Positions 1 through 11,433 of a stretch of DNA of 64,000 nt are shown here, in pieces (within the stretch, counting starts at the first letter, position 1; each line of letters starts with the position of its first letter). The DNA lies in contig CP141132.1 of the NCBI GenBank assembly GCA_035236585.1, positions 22,853,945 to 22,917,944 of the forward strand, given 5' to 3'. The notes beneath the pieces are model-generated. The model searched no databases. It was not told the origin of the DNA and worked only from the letters and a program-made list of their open reading frames with translations. A program made the position numbers and the translations under genes. The stretch is from Warburgia ugandensis (lineage: Eukaryota > Streptophyta > Magnoliopsida > Canellales > Canellaceae).

Positions 1-2291
1 CATGCTTTCATCCTCTATTTGTGATTGGGAGGTTTTCATCTGCTATAAGAGTCCCCAAGTCCAAACTGATATGCATGTACATTTTGGGCACGTGGAGTCA
101 AAAAGTAGAAGAAGGTCAATTCAAGGCAGCGCAAGGGAAAGGTAACTTGTTTCTAATGTCTAAATGACGGGGAGTTTTGTTTGCTCATGGAGACTTCTTT
201 GAGTTCATGCGAGCCACGGTGAAGACTTTCTTCGAAGGTTCAAGGTTTCTTCCGTAAATGCATCTGTCTGGACTCTACTTTATACTGATCCTTGGACTTT
301 TATTGGACGCCTAGAATTTTCTTTGGTTCAACCGAAGAACGACCTCTACGATAATCCACTTCGCCGGCTGTTATCATCTGCATTGGACTTGACTCCGTCG
401 TAAGGAAGTCAAAATCGAGACTAACCTGATGAATGAATCGAAGAAAATTGGCATCTCTCATGAATGAATGGAAAGAAATTGGCTCCCCCTCTCTCTCTAC
501 AGGTCAAAATTATATATTATACCATGGGTTACTGAAGCATGAGCTGTAACATGGTGCACGTGCATATTTTTTCACTTGGAGATTGTCATGCTAAAATACA
601 AGCGGGACCCATTAGTTAGATCGGCACCTTTAACTGTTTTGGCTGTGCTATGAATGAGAGACATAAAAGTTATCAGCCGTTCTGATGAATGCAAACCGGA
701 GCTTTTTGCCCTTCATTAACTGCCATCTATGGCCAGAAATAAGATGCTTAGGATTACCAAATGGGTTGTAATTTGGTTTATACCTCATCCATAGTATGGC
801 GTCCTAGAACATAGATGGTTTGGATCATTGAGAAAAGTACGCGCTACTAGTAGTTTTATCGTCGTGCACTACTTAACAGATCAACCAACATATGTGCAGA
901 AGATCAAATTCACAGAACACAGATTTATTAACTACCAACCATGGTTTAAAAATTAGGTAATCCAACTTGGGAATTGGCTGATCAGGATCGGATTGGTATG
1001 AAAGCTGGTTTGATCGCCCAAAAAACTTGGGTGATGTCATCATGAAATTGACTTGGTGGATCAAATAAGTCGGATCATAAAAAATAGGTGATTTTTTTGT
1101 AAGATTATTAAGTTTCTCACTGACTCGGTAAGTTTTAAAATTTTAAATTAGAATTTTGATTTTATTAGAAATATAAATCATTTAATACTCAATTAAATGT
1201 TAGCAACACTTTCAATTCTATATAAACTTTTTGTCTAGAATGGGCAAGCATATATTGAAAGTTAACTTAATAATTTAAAAACCTTTCCTTTTCTTGCCAA
1301 AAAACATACCCATCAACTCTTTTGTCTCACTAATATATTGCTGCCAAAAACATCTTTCTTCCTCTCATAATTCTCAAAGATGGAAACTAACGGTATTTTA
1401 TAATTTCAAACTAGTTTATATTTTTTATATTTGTTGCTGTTAATTTAATTTAATTTGATTATTGAAATGTAAGTCTATAATCCAAATCTTTATTTTGTAA
1501 GTTTGTTGTTGCTATTGGTTTGATCAATTTTTTATCATTTTTGTATTTTTTAAAGATTTTTACTACTTATATTTAATTATTTTTGTACTGATCGCTGGGA
1601 TCACTCCAGTGAAAACTAACGTCCACCACAGCGTACTAACGCAGTGGAAATCGCTATTCTAAGCCAAAGAGCCGGATCATCGGATAGAGAGTGCATGGAA
1701 AGGTGAATGCGCGTACATTTGGAGTACTATTTATTGGTTAGATCGTGTGTTGATAAGCCATGCATGCATCAAAATCAGCCCAACCTGAGCTTTTTTGCCA
1801 ATTTCAAATGGGTACTATTTTTAATGGACTATTAGAAAGTAAAAAGCCGGTAACATCCGCCAAGCCTCTAAGATTTTGGCTTAGCATCGTCCAACAAGGA
1901 GAATTTAAGGTCTGGCCCATCCGCAGCACTGGCTACTAAAGCAATGGTTGAGATCATTGACAAGTGTGATTAGCATGTATTTCGAGCCTCTCATATTCCT
2001 TAATGTATGAAGCGTTCTTACACTCCAGTCAGTAGCGACAAAGTCGGATGAAAGTTCATGGGCTTAGCCTTGTTGTGGCCCAAACTGCTCATTTTTTATC
2101 CCATGGTCTATAGTACAGGCCCCATAAACTGCTCATTTGCCGAGCCATATACCACGGATTATTGAATCGGACACATCCCAGAAAATGAATGCTCTGGATC
2201 AGCCGGAAGACTACGCCTAACTTCCATCATTTAGAGACCAGAGAACTCGTGTCAAGCTCTCAAAACAGAATAACATCCTGTGTCAAGGAAC
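1..2291. other. Gene-free 5' stretch of the window
   Basis: I see no coding exon, RNA gene or recognisable transposon here. Open frames on both strands are short and match no family I know. The sequence is AT-rich with moderately mixed composition, and it lies downstream of the PUF pseudogene, which reads leftwards and ends at 2844. Some of the DNA just left of 2844 may once have been that gene's 3' untranslated region. Confidence 0.5.
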
Positions 2292-2345
2292 ACAAGCATG
2301 TGTCCGTCGTACGGTGATACAAGCATGTGTCCGTCGTACGGTGAT
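2292..2345. repeat. 27-bp perfect tandem duplication
   Basis: Two identical 27-bp units lie head to tail at 2292-2318 and 2319-2345, and the first five bases of a third follow. Each unit contains the self-complementary core CGTACG. The identity of the copies points to a recent slippage or end-joining event. Confidence 0.9.
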
Positions 2346-2843
2346 ACAAGATCAAAAAGCTGCAGGACATCTTGTACACGCAGAAAATGAAAAAAAAGAA
2401 AGAAAAGCTTTCGGCTATACTAAATAAATGATTGAATAATCAACCCTACTGTATAACGTGACATGTGAAGCCCTCAGTATATACAAAATTCAATACAGAA
2501 AAACACTTGGCCCTTGTACAACCTGCAGGGAGGCCTGTATATAGCTTTGCGACAGTGGTTCAGAGCTTCAAATTACTCCCCTTTAGTTAGCCCAATTTTG
2601 CCCACCTCTTCATTCTCAAAGGCTTCTCGTTGTCTACGGATGGACAATGCACACAGGTCTCCCCTACTCACAACATTTCCTGACCTACTAAGAACATAAT
2701 ATATGTTGTATGTATATACCTACCTTACTCGAACAACCTATCAACAACTAAAATATGTTACGGACGACCTGGAGTCTGAGCAGTTTTTTTCCCGTTATGT
2801 GCATATCTTCAAAACTACCTGCAACTATACATGTTTACACATG
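2346..2843 (-). other. Probable former 3' UTR and downstream flank of the PUF pseudogene
   Basis: This stretch lies immediately downstream (minus strand) of the PUF stop codon at 2844-2846. It has no coding signature on either strand. An old 3' untranslated region is inferred only from position. Confidence 0.35.
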
Positions 2844-2951
2844 CTACTTCCTTGAGTTCATCTTTGCCAGGATCCTTTTTCTGAATGGATGACTACAGAG
2901 AGTGGGTAAATGCATCCGAACAAGATCTACCGTCCCAGAGTAGGCAGCACC
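2844..2951 (-). pseudogene. PUF pseudogene terminal exon
   Basis: The acceptor AACAG lies just above 2951. The 108-nt exon has no internal stop and encodes 35 residues ending HPFRKRILAKMNSRK and a TAG at 2844-2846. It is the usual C-terminal cap after the last PUF repeat (S-H-P-[FY]-x-K-[KR]-[IV]-L). This exon alone would still be functional. Confidence 0.85.
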
Positions 2952-3058
2952 CTGTTTTGGCAATAGAATATAAAATTTTAAATGCAAAACATGAGTAAGA
3001 AACAATGACTTTCTAAAGAGTATATTAGCAACACGCTGAGTAGTGAAGGCTACCTAAC

Positions 3059-3331
3059 CTTGGAAACCTCCAAAACTGACCGAATGACATAGTTTCCAAA
3101 CGCATCCTGTAGAAGTTCCACAGGATTTGGACTTTCAAGCAGCTCCTTAATAATCCTTGCGGACTCCTGACCTCCTGTTTCTATCAAGCATTTCTCCACC
3201 ACGTGACTACTAAATTTTTGCATGCATGCATTCAAAGGGGCAGAAAACTTCATTCAAGCTGCTGCAGTAGATTAGCAGTGACATGTGGTATCCTCAACCC
3301 AGTATAAAGTGCACAGTGCACAGCATAGTTT
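3059..3331 (-). pseudogene. PUF pseudogene exon 2, two stops and an 8-bp insertion
   Basis: The acceptor is TTTGTAG above 3331 and the donor is AAG/GTTAGG below 3059. The first base completes the glycine codon of a G-N-Y motif. The frame then reads LRIPHVTANLLQQLE, typical of the PUF inter-repeat linker, and hits TGA at 3250-3252 and 3232-3234. After an 8-bp excess inside an ATGCATGCATGC run (3221-3228) the sequence continues in another frame with CMQKFSSHVVEKCL and LLQDAFGNYVIRSVLEVSK. An open frame of 67 codons starting at 3253 is only the lower half of this exon and is not an independent gene. Confidence 0.87.
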
Positions 3332-3427
3332 CTACAAACAAAGCGGAAAAAGAACATATAATTCAGATTTTAGTCATGAAAAACCATGTTACTGGTAACT
3401 TTGCAAATAAAACTTTGGATAATAAAC

Positions 3428-3591
3428 CCAAAAGGGTTCTGTGCAAGTAGCAGTGCATTTGATGTGATTTCAGCCACAAGGTGGTCCCTTTTTTCTCCCT
3501 GGGTGTTTGCCACATATCACTGCAATACACAGCATCCGCTTTTATATGTTGCAATCTTGACACAATGATCTGCTATTACATTTGAAAGACA
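3428..3591 (-). pseudogene. PUF pseudogene exon 1 of 3 visible
   Basis: The acceptor reads TTGACAG just above 3591 and the donor reads GG/GTTTAT below 3428. The 164-nt exon translates in one frame to a PUF repeat containing HCVKIATYKSGCCVLQ, then a TGA at 3517-3519, then about 30 residues that include DHLVAEITSNALLLAQNPFG. The stop sits where PUF proteins usually carry arginine, so a CGA to TGA change is the simple explanation. The exon ends in phase 2, so the final glycine codon is completed by the next exon. Confidence 0.88.
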
Positions 3592-3901
3592 CTGTCAAGA
3601 TAAATCCAACATTAGCAACTAATAGAAACAAGATTTCCAAACAAACAACATCTCAATCTTAAAAAAAGGTTTTGAGTTTAGCAGCAAAGCAATTTGAGAA
3701 ATGTCTGCCAGTTCTATATACTCAGCTATAAGTGAAATCCAAATCATGTGTTCTTGCCTGAACACTCCATTAACTTCTTTATGAATGATTATTGGTCGAG
3801 AAGAAAGGAGATAAATTAACAGACACGACAGACCACATCAATGTTATGCACAAAGTATATTTAGAAATGTTGTTGGAGATACAAAAAGAAGAATACTGAA
3901 C
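3592..3901. other. Non-coding stretch upstream of the visible PUF exons
   Basis: This should be the intron preceding the first visible PUF exon. I looked on the minus strand for the preceding repeat, usually containing an N-G-N-H-V-[VI]-Q motif, and did not find it here. Nothing else is recognisable. Confidence 0.4.
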
Positions 3902-4262
3902 ACCATTCTTAGTAGGCTCGTCATCGATGTTATTGTGTTAGGTATGGATATTAGCACAAGATATAGGGTTAATAGCTTCCATAATCTGCACAACATTGTC
4001 TGCAAATCGACAACAGATGGCTTCAGCTTGGGACAACAATCTAATCACATTCATCGTATCTCCATCAATGATTAGATGTTCCAAACACAGCTATCCATGG
4101 GAATAACACCAGTGCAGATAGCTGAAACACCTACTAAGATCAGCTCCATTGACCCACCAATTTCTGCCAGTCTTCGAGTTCCAAATACCTACCCATCCTA
4201 ATACATAATGTTGGATCAGTAATAACCCCAGAGGCCTAGACTTCTGAGATATTGGAAGTCGA
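3902..4262 (-). pseudogene. RNase H-like (RVT_3) domain remnant, LINE-associated type
   Basis: Minus-strand translation gives GWVGIWNSKTGRNW, resembling the first beta strands of plant RVT_3 domains (G-x-G-x-[IV]-[IWL]-x-[ND]-x-x-G). After an in-frame TAG (4091-4093) the same frame continues with LEHLIIDGDTMNVIRLLSQ, matching the E-x-D-S-x-x-[VL]-[IV] core, and then a degraded tail with a second stop. These domains occur at the end of plant LINE ORF2 and in small domesticated host families. The stops make this a relic. It lies upstream of, and antisense to nothing in, the PUF pseudogene and shares its strand. Confidence 0.6.
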
Positions 4263-4489
4263 AATTCCATGAAATAGCTATGCTCCAAGAACCTTCCAAT
4301 TGATTTAGAGAAACAACAGATGATTTAAGGACTACTATGCTACACTAGTGAGTTACATATTACAACACTTGGTTAGTAGATTATCATGGACTTGCTTTGC
4401 AAGGCCTATGACCAAGATCCGTAGGCTCTAAGGGAGGTCTTCTTAACTCATGGATGTGGCCTTAAGGACAGGTCAATGTCCTGGATTTG

Positions 4490-4970
4490 TGGAACAAGGC
4501 CTGATTTCATAAGGCCAAGTTTTTAGAGAATTCCTTGTAAATATCTAGATCTTATGTAGTAGAGTCTAGAATACTCTAGAAGAATGATAGAGTAATCTAT
4601 AAAGAGTATGAGAGTTCCAAAATATGATATGGACCATTGATGTATTGACACTTGGAATAATCCTAGCCATCCATTGAGGAGGTGGATGGGGGTGAACATG
4701 TATAAATAGGGGTTAGCTCCTCATTTGTACTTAGATTACTCAATTGAGTTCAAGTCAGGGATAAGAAGTACTCTTTGAGTTAGTCTCATTTCTGAGTTTC
4801 TCTCATTGATTTAGTGGGTGAGTGAGTGTAGCCCTAGCAAGTAAGAGTGTGAGTTAAAGGTTGACTTGTGCTTTGCAAAGGAGTTGCATACAAGTGTCGC
4901 ATTGGTTTAGCATAGGTGAAATTGTGACCCCATGAGAAGATGCCCACATTATCTATAAGAGACATACTAC
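4490..4970 (+). mobile_element. Probable Copia-type LTR fragment with TATA box
   Basis: The layout is that of a short plant LTR. A stretch rich in TCTAGAATA-like motifs (about 4540-4610) is followed by a strong TATA box (TATAAATAGG at 4701-4710), then a C/T-rich leader with GAGTTTCTCTC and repeated GTGAGTGAGTG. I could not fix the TG/CA ends or a target duplication, and no primer-binding site follows, so it may be a solo or truncated LTR. Confidence 0.4.
4701..4707 (+). promoter_or_regulatory. TATA box of the putative Copia LTR
   Basis: TATAAATAGG in a local GC-richer context, about 35 bp upstream of a T/C-rich leader, is a textbook LTR promoter arrangement. Confidence 0.4.
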
Positions 4971-7809
4971 CCTCTCAGATCTGTAAACCCTATAAATGAT
5001 GAAACAGAAAATTTGGAACTAATTTTGGAAACAAAACAGCAACATATGGTCTTTCTTTTCCCAATATCTTCAATTTTTAGTCAGGTCAACATAACATGTA
5101 AATGAGAAAAAATGTCCTTGGTAAGACAAGTTCTAAGTGAATGGCAATGTGAGAAATGCCAAATTAAATAGCTTCTCATGTATCCAAAAATCCAAATAGC
5201 TAAACTAAAATATGCTGTTATATTCTGTCTAATTAGAATGGATAAATAGTGTATTTAAGCCACAAGAAACTGTGAAGTTGAATGTTTTCCACATAACTTA
5301 CAACTAGGATTATTCATAGTTCTACAACCACATCCCAGATTAAAACCATCATCTCCAGTACAAAGAAGTGATTTGCTAGATTTTGGTAGTGGTGCATAGC
5401 AATGGAACATAAGCAAATTAGTCTTGATCAAGATAATACTTTCCATTCAATTTCAATATAGTTTCCACATATTATTAACAACTCATAATAACTTCTATGC
5501 AATTAGTTGATTCTTTCTGAATTCTTTGCAGATGTTTCCCTGGTTTTGAATTCAGTTCCCTAGCATTGTTACTACTATGAGCTGCTAATTTCATGAGGAA
5601 GTGCCAAAAGTGTCAAGAAATATTAAAATCCTTCTCCTAAAAATTCTAGTTCTAAACTCAATATACTTTGGCTAGGTCAATCATCATAAACATATTTGTA
5701 TTGCATATTTAATTGAGCAAGAATTTAATGAAATGTCAATAGAATCATACAGACTTAAGGAATTTTCCAAATAAATTCTTGTTGGACCAATTGGGTATCG
5801 AAACATAACTACTTAGAGTCACTTTCCACAGCATAGGATCTGAAATCTTTTGGATCCTTTCAATCTAAAAAGGCCACTATTTCATATTGGAATGAGAAGA
5901 GCATTCAAGAGGGATCTGAAAGAGGTTCAATTAGGCTACCGAAGCCAATCATCTCAATCACTAGAATCAGAACCAGGGAACTAGGTACCAACTTCTAGCT
6001 TGATGCATGTACATCATAAAATCAAGTACCTGACTTAGAATATGCAAGGATGAGGGATAGACCTTGGATATTGTTTGCCACAAATTGATTCCAGAACCAC
6101 TCAATTAAAAGTCAACCACACCAAAGATCCAAATACAACTTATAGAGGATAAATAAATATATGGATAGATAGATAGATACATAAATATGAATAAGGTAAA
6201 TGAGAGATAGGGATATCAAAGATGCCTAGTCCATATCATTTTGCTTGAAGCGTCTGTTTCTTTAGATACACATAAACATAAGTTATCTCTCAATTAAAAA
6301 CTATGAAATTCCAGTTTTAATACAGCTCTAGATATGGAGTAAGAGATTTGAATGCTCTAAAGTAGCAATCATTGCATAATAGCTAGCAAAAGTTCAAACA
6401 ATTGTCTTCCTTCACTTGCTTAGAGGGAGATGATCCTTGCCCTCCTTAATAGTAAGCAAAGGAAGCCATCAAGTGGCTCACCCAGCTTATGACTCTCGCA
6501 TTCTAGTGAAATGCCTTCAACATGTTCATCTAAAATATGGAGTTTGATACACTATTCCAATTATTTGAGAGGACTCAACTTTAATGAGCCATTTTACATA
6601 CAGTTTGAGACCACAAAATTCTAAGATTATCATGTTTCTAGTATTGCTTTAGAAGAAAGCTTCTTTTCAACACATAAATATCTTTGGACACTAGATAGCA
6701 TTTAGCTTAGGGATTTATTAATAAGTTACAAATAGGGGTTGCTTAAAGTTATATGCTAAAAACAATTACCCTGTAATCATAGTTTTGTGTTATGGGTTTA
6801 TTCAAAATAATAATATATATATATATATATATGAGTTTTATTTCTAATAAAATCATCATCATTATTGAAGCCTTATCTCTATTAGGGGTCGGCTATTATT
6901 TCTAATAACAACTTCCTTAATAAAATAACATTTGATCATTGACCAAAATATAGCAAACATATGATAACCAGAAATGTCCAAGTTCCATAATTCTTTTCAT
7001 TACGTCCTCATTGTATTGAATACTCTATGCATGAATTTTTCTATGTCAATATCTTAATATGGAAAAGTTTAAAGAACCTCTTTACCAAGCCTTAGCATAC
7101 AAAATTCTGAGCAAGTATTCTTCCTAATTAATTGTTCCCAATCAATGTTGACACTTATATTGTCACAGGAAATGAGGGCTGATCCTTACACTGCTCAAGA
7201 AACATCATAAATTGTAAAATTTTAAGGTTTTTCAAGAAAACAAAAGAAAAAGATAAGATAACACATTCACACAGCCCGTTTCTAAGAAATGTCTTACATT
7301 GACTATCAATTTGCTAGATTTTTTAGATCCTTAGATTTTAGGGTGCTGATAGATTGAATTGAGAATGCTAGGGTACACTAATGTACAATTTGTATCATGA
7401 TGGGATTATGATATCAACATAATGCATGCATGTCTCTGCAATGGCTTCATTCCTTTCAATTATTTTCTAGTTTTGATGTGTATCCTCAGTATAAAACAAT
7501 TAGAAAAGCTGAACAACCATACCAGACTCCCCATGCCACCTTTGGTTGACCTATACCATCCATTTGATGGTTTGCCTTGGATCTCCAATGGTGAGAAATC
7601 ATGCCAAGTAGACAATTCTGACACCCAGGTATATTTACTTTTGGCCATTGAACCTAAATAACTAGGAACTACATACAAGCAATGACATGACCAAAAAAAT
7701 GGAGAATAATGCATATTAGAATTGTCTAACTACATGATTCTTTTACCACTAGAGATGCAATGTGAGCTGTCTGAAGAATGGTTTACATTAATCATAGGCA
7801 TAGGGTCAT
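4971..7809. other. AT-rich stretch with no recognisable gene
   Basis: Both strands carry many stops. A 63-codon minus-strand frame at 5255-5446 has a run of cysteines but no known domain. Small simple repeats occur (GATA-like near 6165-6179, AT dinucleotides at 6813-6832). It may be old intron or intergenic DNA upstream of the PUF remnant. I see no PUF exon in it. Confidence 0.45.
6813..6832. repeat. (AT)n microsatellite
   Basis: About ten uninterrupted AT dinucleotides. Confidence 0.9.
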
Positions 7810-8389
7810 AGTAGTGTAATACATGTAATTACACAAATATGATAAATAAAGTTATATTTTTACAAAAGAAAAATGATGACAAAAATTTAATTTGTTAAAT
7901 TTAGAGTAAGTTTTAGAAGTGAAAATAAAGATTGGAACAAACGCGTTGAGAAATTTAGTGAGACTAAAGTGTTAGAAGAGATAGTTAGGTTACTACAAGC
8001 AATTAGAAATAAAGATTTTAAACCTTGAGCGGGATAATAAAAGAAAATAATAATAAAAGATAAATTGATGTTGAATTTAAAGGAATAGTTAGACCACTAG
8101 TTAGAGGATACACCAAGCTAAGTTTCATTAAAATCTTAGGATAAAATCTCAACCAATTAACTTGAAATTTTAGAAATAGAGGAATGGTTGTTTGGGGTAC
8201 AATTGAGAAAAATTTCTTTGACAGGGTATAATTGCAAAATTCTGGATAATAGGGGTTGTCAATGAAAACCAAGAATGAGAGGGTCCCAAATTTGAGGCTG
8301 GATGGGGGGAGATCTAGCCAACCATGTGGGTGAACTCTCCCATGGCAGTTGGCTGGTCCCAATTGCCATTTGTCTTACCCCACCCTAGG

Positions 8390-8396
8390 TATATAA
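8390..8396 (+). promoter_or_regulatory. TATA box in LTR4
   Basis: TATATAA preceded by a C-rich stretch (ACCCCACCCTAGG) and followed by purine-rich leader sequence, the usual LTR promoter layout. Confidence 0.4.
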
Positions 8397-10016
8397 TGAA
8401 GAAAAGGAAAAAGGGCTGGAATTCTAGCCAAGTGTGGAGAGGGGAGGAGGAAGGCAACGAAGGGAGGAGAAATCAGTTGAAAGTTCCAGCCATTCAAACT
8501 CCATCAGGTAGGGAGACTAGCAGGATGATATTACTAATGGAAGCTTGGATTAGCCAAGCCAAAATCGTAACAATACCATGTTTCTAAACCTCAAAATATC
8601 TGGGTTGTGGAGCTGAACGAACCACTGCATGTTCCTGGAAATCTCTTGCAGATGTGAATGATTGTTGCCTTAATCCTTGATCTTTATTTGCATGAGTTAA
8701 ATACATGTTCCATTAACTTGCATTCCTGATTTGAACTTGTTTTAGTTGGTCAAATTCGGCATTTAGATTGTTAGATCATACTCCATTATTCCTGACTGCA
8801 TGCAGTGGTAAAGAACAGGGATTTTGTTCTCATGCTAGGCACCCCCTGTAATCTATTTCTTTTCAAGATTCCCTTTTGGGTTCTCTTTCTGTGTGTATAA
8901 TCTTTGTATTAATGCACTAAAGTGGAGATTTTGTGGTGTTTTCATTGAATTCTTGGTGATGCAAGGTGAAACAGGGATCAGGCACACTGGCTTCCTGCTC
9001 ACGGGTAGGCAAGTGACGCCCAAATTCCCAACCACTGATTTGTGCAGTGTAACTTAAATCAAGACTAAGTAACATCTGGATCTTCACGTACTCACGTTTC
9101 ATTGTAAGTAAATTTTGTTCCACAAAGTCTTGTTTCAAAGCTATAAGCTGAAGAGCAATGGCTGGGGGGGAATGGCATCCCCACTTGCATAGCGCATGCA
9201 AGGAATAATGCCCAACTCCTGTCGCCTGACGTTCACTTGGGCTTGTCTAAACGATTGTAAACTTCTGATGGCTAAATCAGCAACTTGGACTGAATATCTC
9301 ATTAAGTAGTTGAGGAAAGAAATCAAGATCCCAACTCAAATCGCAGATTTAGTTTCCTCGGTTGGTTATGCAGAAAACCGTGCATGAAATCCGTATTTAT
9401 AACTTTTCCTGAATCACAATTCATTTGGGAGAAGTTATAGGACTAGAGATGATGGGAAGTTAATGGGAGAGTAGTGGACTGACGCTCACTCAAATAATTG
9501 CAGCAGATAATAGGACCAGGGAACTGCCTGGGTGCTGGTAGCTCCTATGCAGGTGGTTTTCAGAAATTGGGAGCTTGAGAATCATCCAAGCTCCTGTAAC
9601 AAAAATTTAAGTAAAATTGTAATCCTTAAATGAAAAACTATGGGAAAGGTAGAAATGAATTGGAATTCCAGGTTCTGGGTGATAGTTGGAAATGAAAGAT
9701 TCAAACTTACCTAGTGCTGGAAAAATTCGAGTGGAGAAGACGACTAGAATTCTCGAGTTCCAGAGAAGTCCAGTCACGGAATTTTAAGTGTAAATACTAG
9801 AATTATAGGGAACTCTGGGTATTTCAGAATTCCACTGAAAAGGAAATCTCTAAAACTTAAATCTTTTCAAATTAGAAATGTGACCACTACTAGTGACCCT
9901 CTTAACTGATGATATAAAGAATGAAAAATAAAAATTTGAACTAAATAAAATGATAGGCAAGAAGGAGAAAAATTATCAAATTATCCTTGGATAAAAACTA
10001 GGATGATTTAAAAAAG

Positions 10017-10191
10017 ATAGCCCTAGTGCACGAAGCTCCCGCCAATGCAGGGTCTGGGGAAGGGATAGACCACAAGGGCCTCAAGTATATAGCCTTACCT
10101 TGCATTTGCAAGAGGCTATTTCCATGCCTTGAATCCGTGACTTCAAGGTCACACAACAACAACTTTTACCATTGTGCCAAGGCTCCCCTTC
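10017..10191 (+). mobile_element. Au-type SINE
   Basis: A 175-bp tRNA-derived short element. It carries the conserved blocks GTGCACGAAGCTCCCGCC, GGTCTGGGGAAGGG, GCCTTACCTTGCATTTGC and GCCAAGGCTCCCCTTC, which I recognise from angiosperm Au SINEs. Its flanks are near-identical direct repeats (AAAAACTAGGATGATTT at 9993 and AAAAACTAGGAGGATTT at 10192), the long target duplication made by LINE-machinery retroposition. It sits in the sense orientation inside LTR4. Two small changes separate the duplications, so the insertion is not very recent. Confidence 0.9.
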
Positions 10192-11425
10192 AAAAACTAG
10201 GAGGATTTGAAAAAAAAATACAAAAATAAAAATAAAAATTAAATCAAACCTAAGATTGAAACCTCATATAATGTTTCTACTTAAATTTAACCACATAGGC
10301 CTTGGTCTATGATAAAGCCAAAGCCTCATAAACCTTGGAGTTGTTTTATAGGTCGATAGTTTTGGTTTTTGTCGGCATGTAGGCAAATGCTCTATGAGCA
10401 GCTGTGGTCCTGATGATTTACAAGTTTTATCGATGTTTTGGGCAGGCACTCTTAGAGTGCCCTAAGTCCTAGATCGCTCGGCTGGTGCTCTAGGAGTACT
10501 GTAAGTCCTAGAGGCCTACTATGTGCTGTAAGTCCTGAAACCCTATGCTAGGAGGTGCAGTTGGCCACTGACCTCTGAGATGATTTGAACCAGCCCTGCG
10601 ATGGAGATGGTGGGCAGTAGGAGTAGCTTCTCATGGGGAAGCACTTTGAGTGGTAGCCGGGTAGCCCCCATGAGGTCTGGTGAGTTATGGTTTGTGCAGG
10701 TATCCATGAGCAAATGTAGAGGCCACGGTAGTCGCCTGTGGGTGACAGTAGGGCCCTATGAGCATAGGTGTCTAGTCTGTGTGATACTTTATGTGGGTCA
10801 TGTCTCGAGCGTTAGATTGTAATAAACCCAATTTTTGTAAATTGATTGAGAAAAATCAATAAAGTTTGAGTTTTAGATATTTCGGGCTGAAATATTAGGG
10901 TTATTTAAAATATACTTTTTATAAAAGTATAATCAAATCATAAGACATGTAAAATTGAAATTAAACTTAGCAAACCCTTCAAAATGACTGTAAGCACGAC
11001 AAATTTCGAATTCGGATGAGAAATCCTTAAGTTTTTCATTTTTTGGACAAAAGGGGTAAAATAGTAATTTTACCCAAAAATCAAAATATTCCAAAAATCA
11101 AAATATGAAACATCAAAATTTAGAATGTACTGAGAAATACGAATCCAGCGCCACTAAGTACACTCAAATCCGAGATCATGGGAATAAAACCCAAAGTTTT
11201 ATGCATAAAGGGCAAAACGGACTTTTTACACCATGTGGGGCCCACATGGGGCCCACATGGGGACCACCACGTCCCCAACAACCAATTTGATTAGCAGCCC
11301 ATGTGAAACATGGGTCAACAAATATCAGCTAGTCATGGGGTTAGGTATGGGAGCATTAAAGACTTTCATGCCATTTTATATTAAAAAAATAACATATTAT
11401 AATCATGAAAAAGACCCAAAATGCC

Positions 11426-11433
11426 TATAAATA
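11426..11433 (+). promoter_or_regulatory. TATA box in LTR5, conserved in three copies
   Basis: AAATGCCTATAAATACA is repeated almost unchanged in the plus-strand copy (54577-54584) and in the minus-strand copy (62822-62829). Conservation across copies supports it as the element's promoter. Confidence 0.6.

Larger units (their letters stand above)
2844..3591 (-). pseudogene. PUF (Pumilio) RNA-binding protein, C-terminal three exons, decayed
   Basis: Three minus-strand exons (3591-3428, 3331-3059, 2951-2844) encode the last part of a plant Pumilio repeat domain, which in intact proteins binds mRNA 3' UTRs and lowers their stability or translation in the cytoplasm. Diagnostic strings are SGCCVLQ, TSNALLLAQNPFG, KFSSHVVEKCL and GNYVIRSVLEV, each matching the core helix of a PUF repeat, followed by a short basic C terminus. 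Splice sites are canonical and phases agree: phase 2 between exons 1 and 2, phase 0 between exons 2 and 3. The reading frame is broken by TGA at 3517-3519, 3250-3252 and 3232-3234, plus an extra 8 bp (ATGC repeat) near 3221-3228 that shifts frame just before the best-conserved repeat. I found no upstream exons for the remaining repeats or the N-terminal region. Kept introns argue for a decayed or duplicated genomic copy, not a processed pseudogene. Confidence 0.88.

Noticed and set aside
5255-5446. Cysteine-containing 63-codon frame on minus (CGCRTMNNPSCKLCGKH)
   Set aside because: Spacing fits no zinc-finger family I know and there is no flanking coding support.
8018-8362. 114-codon open frame on minus
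   Set aside because: Antisense within solo LTR4, low complexity, no domain.
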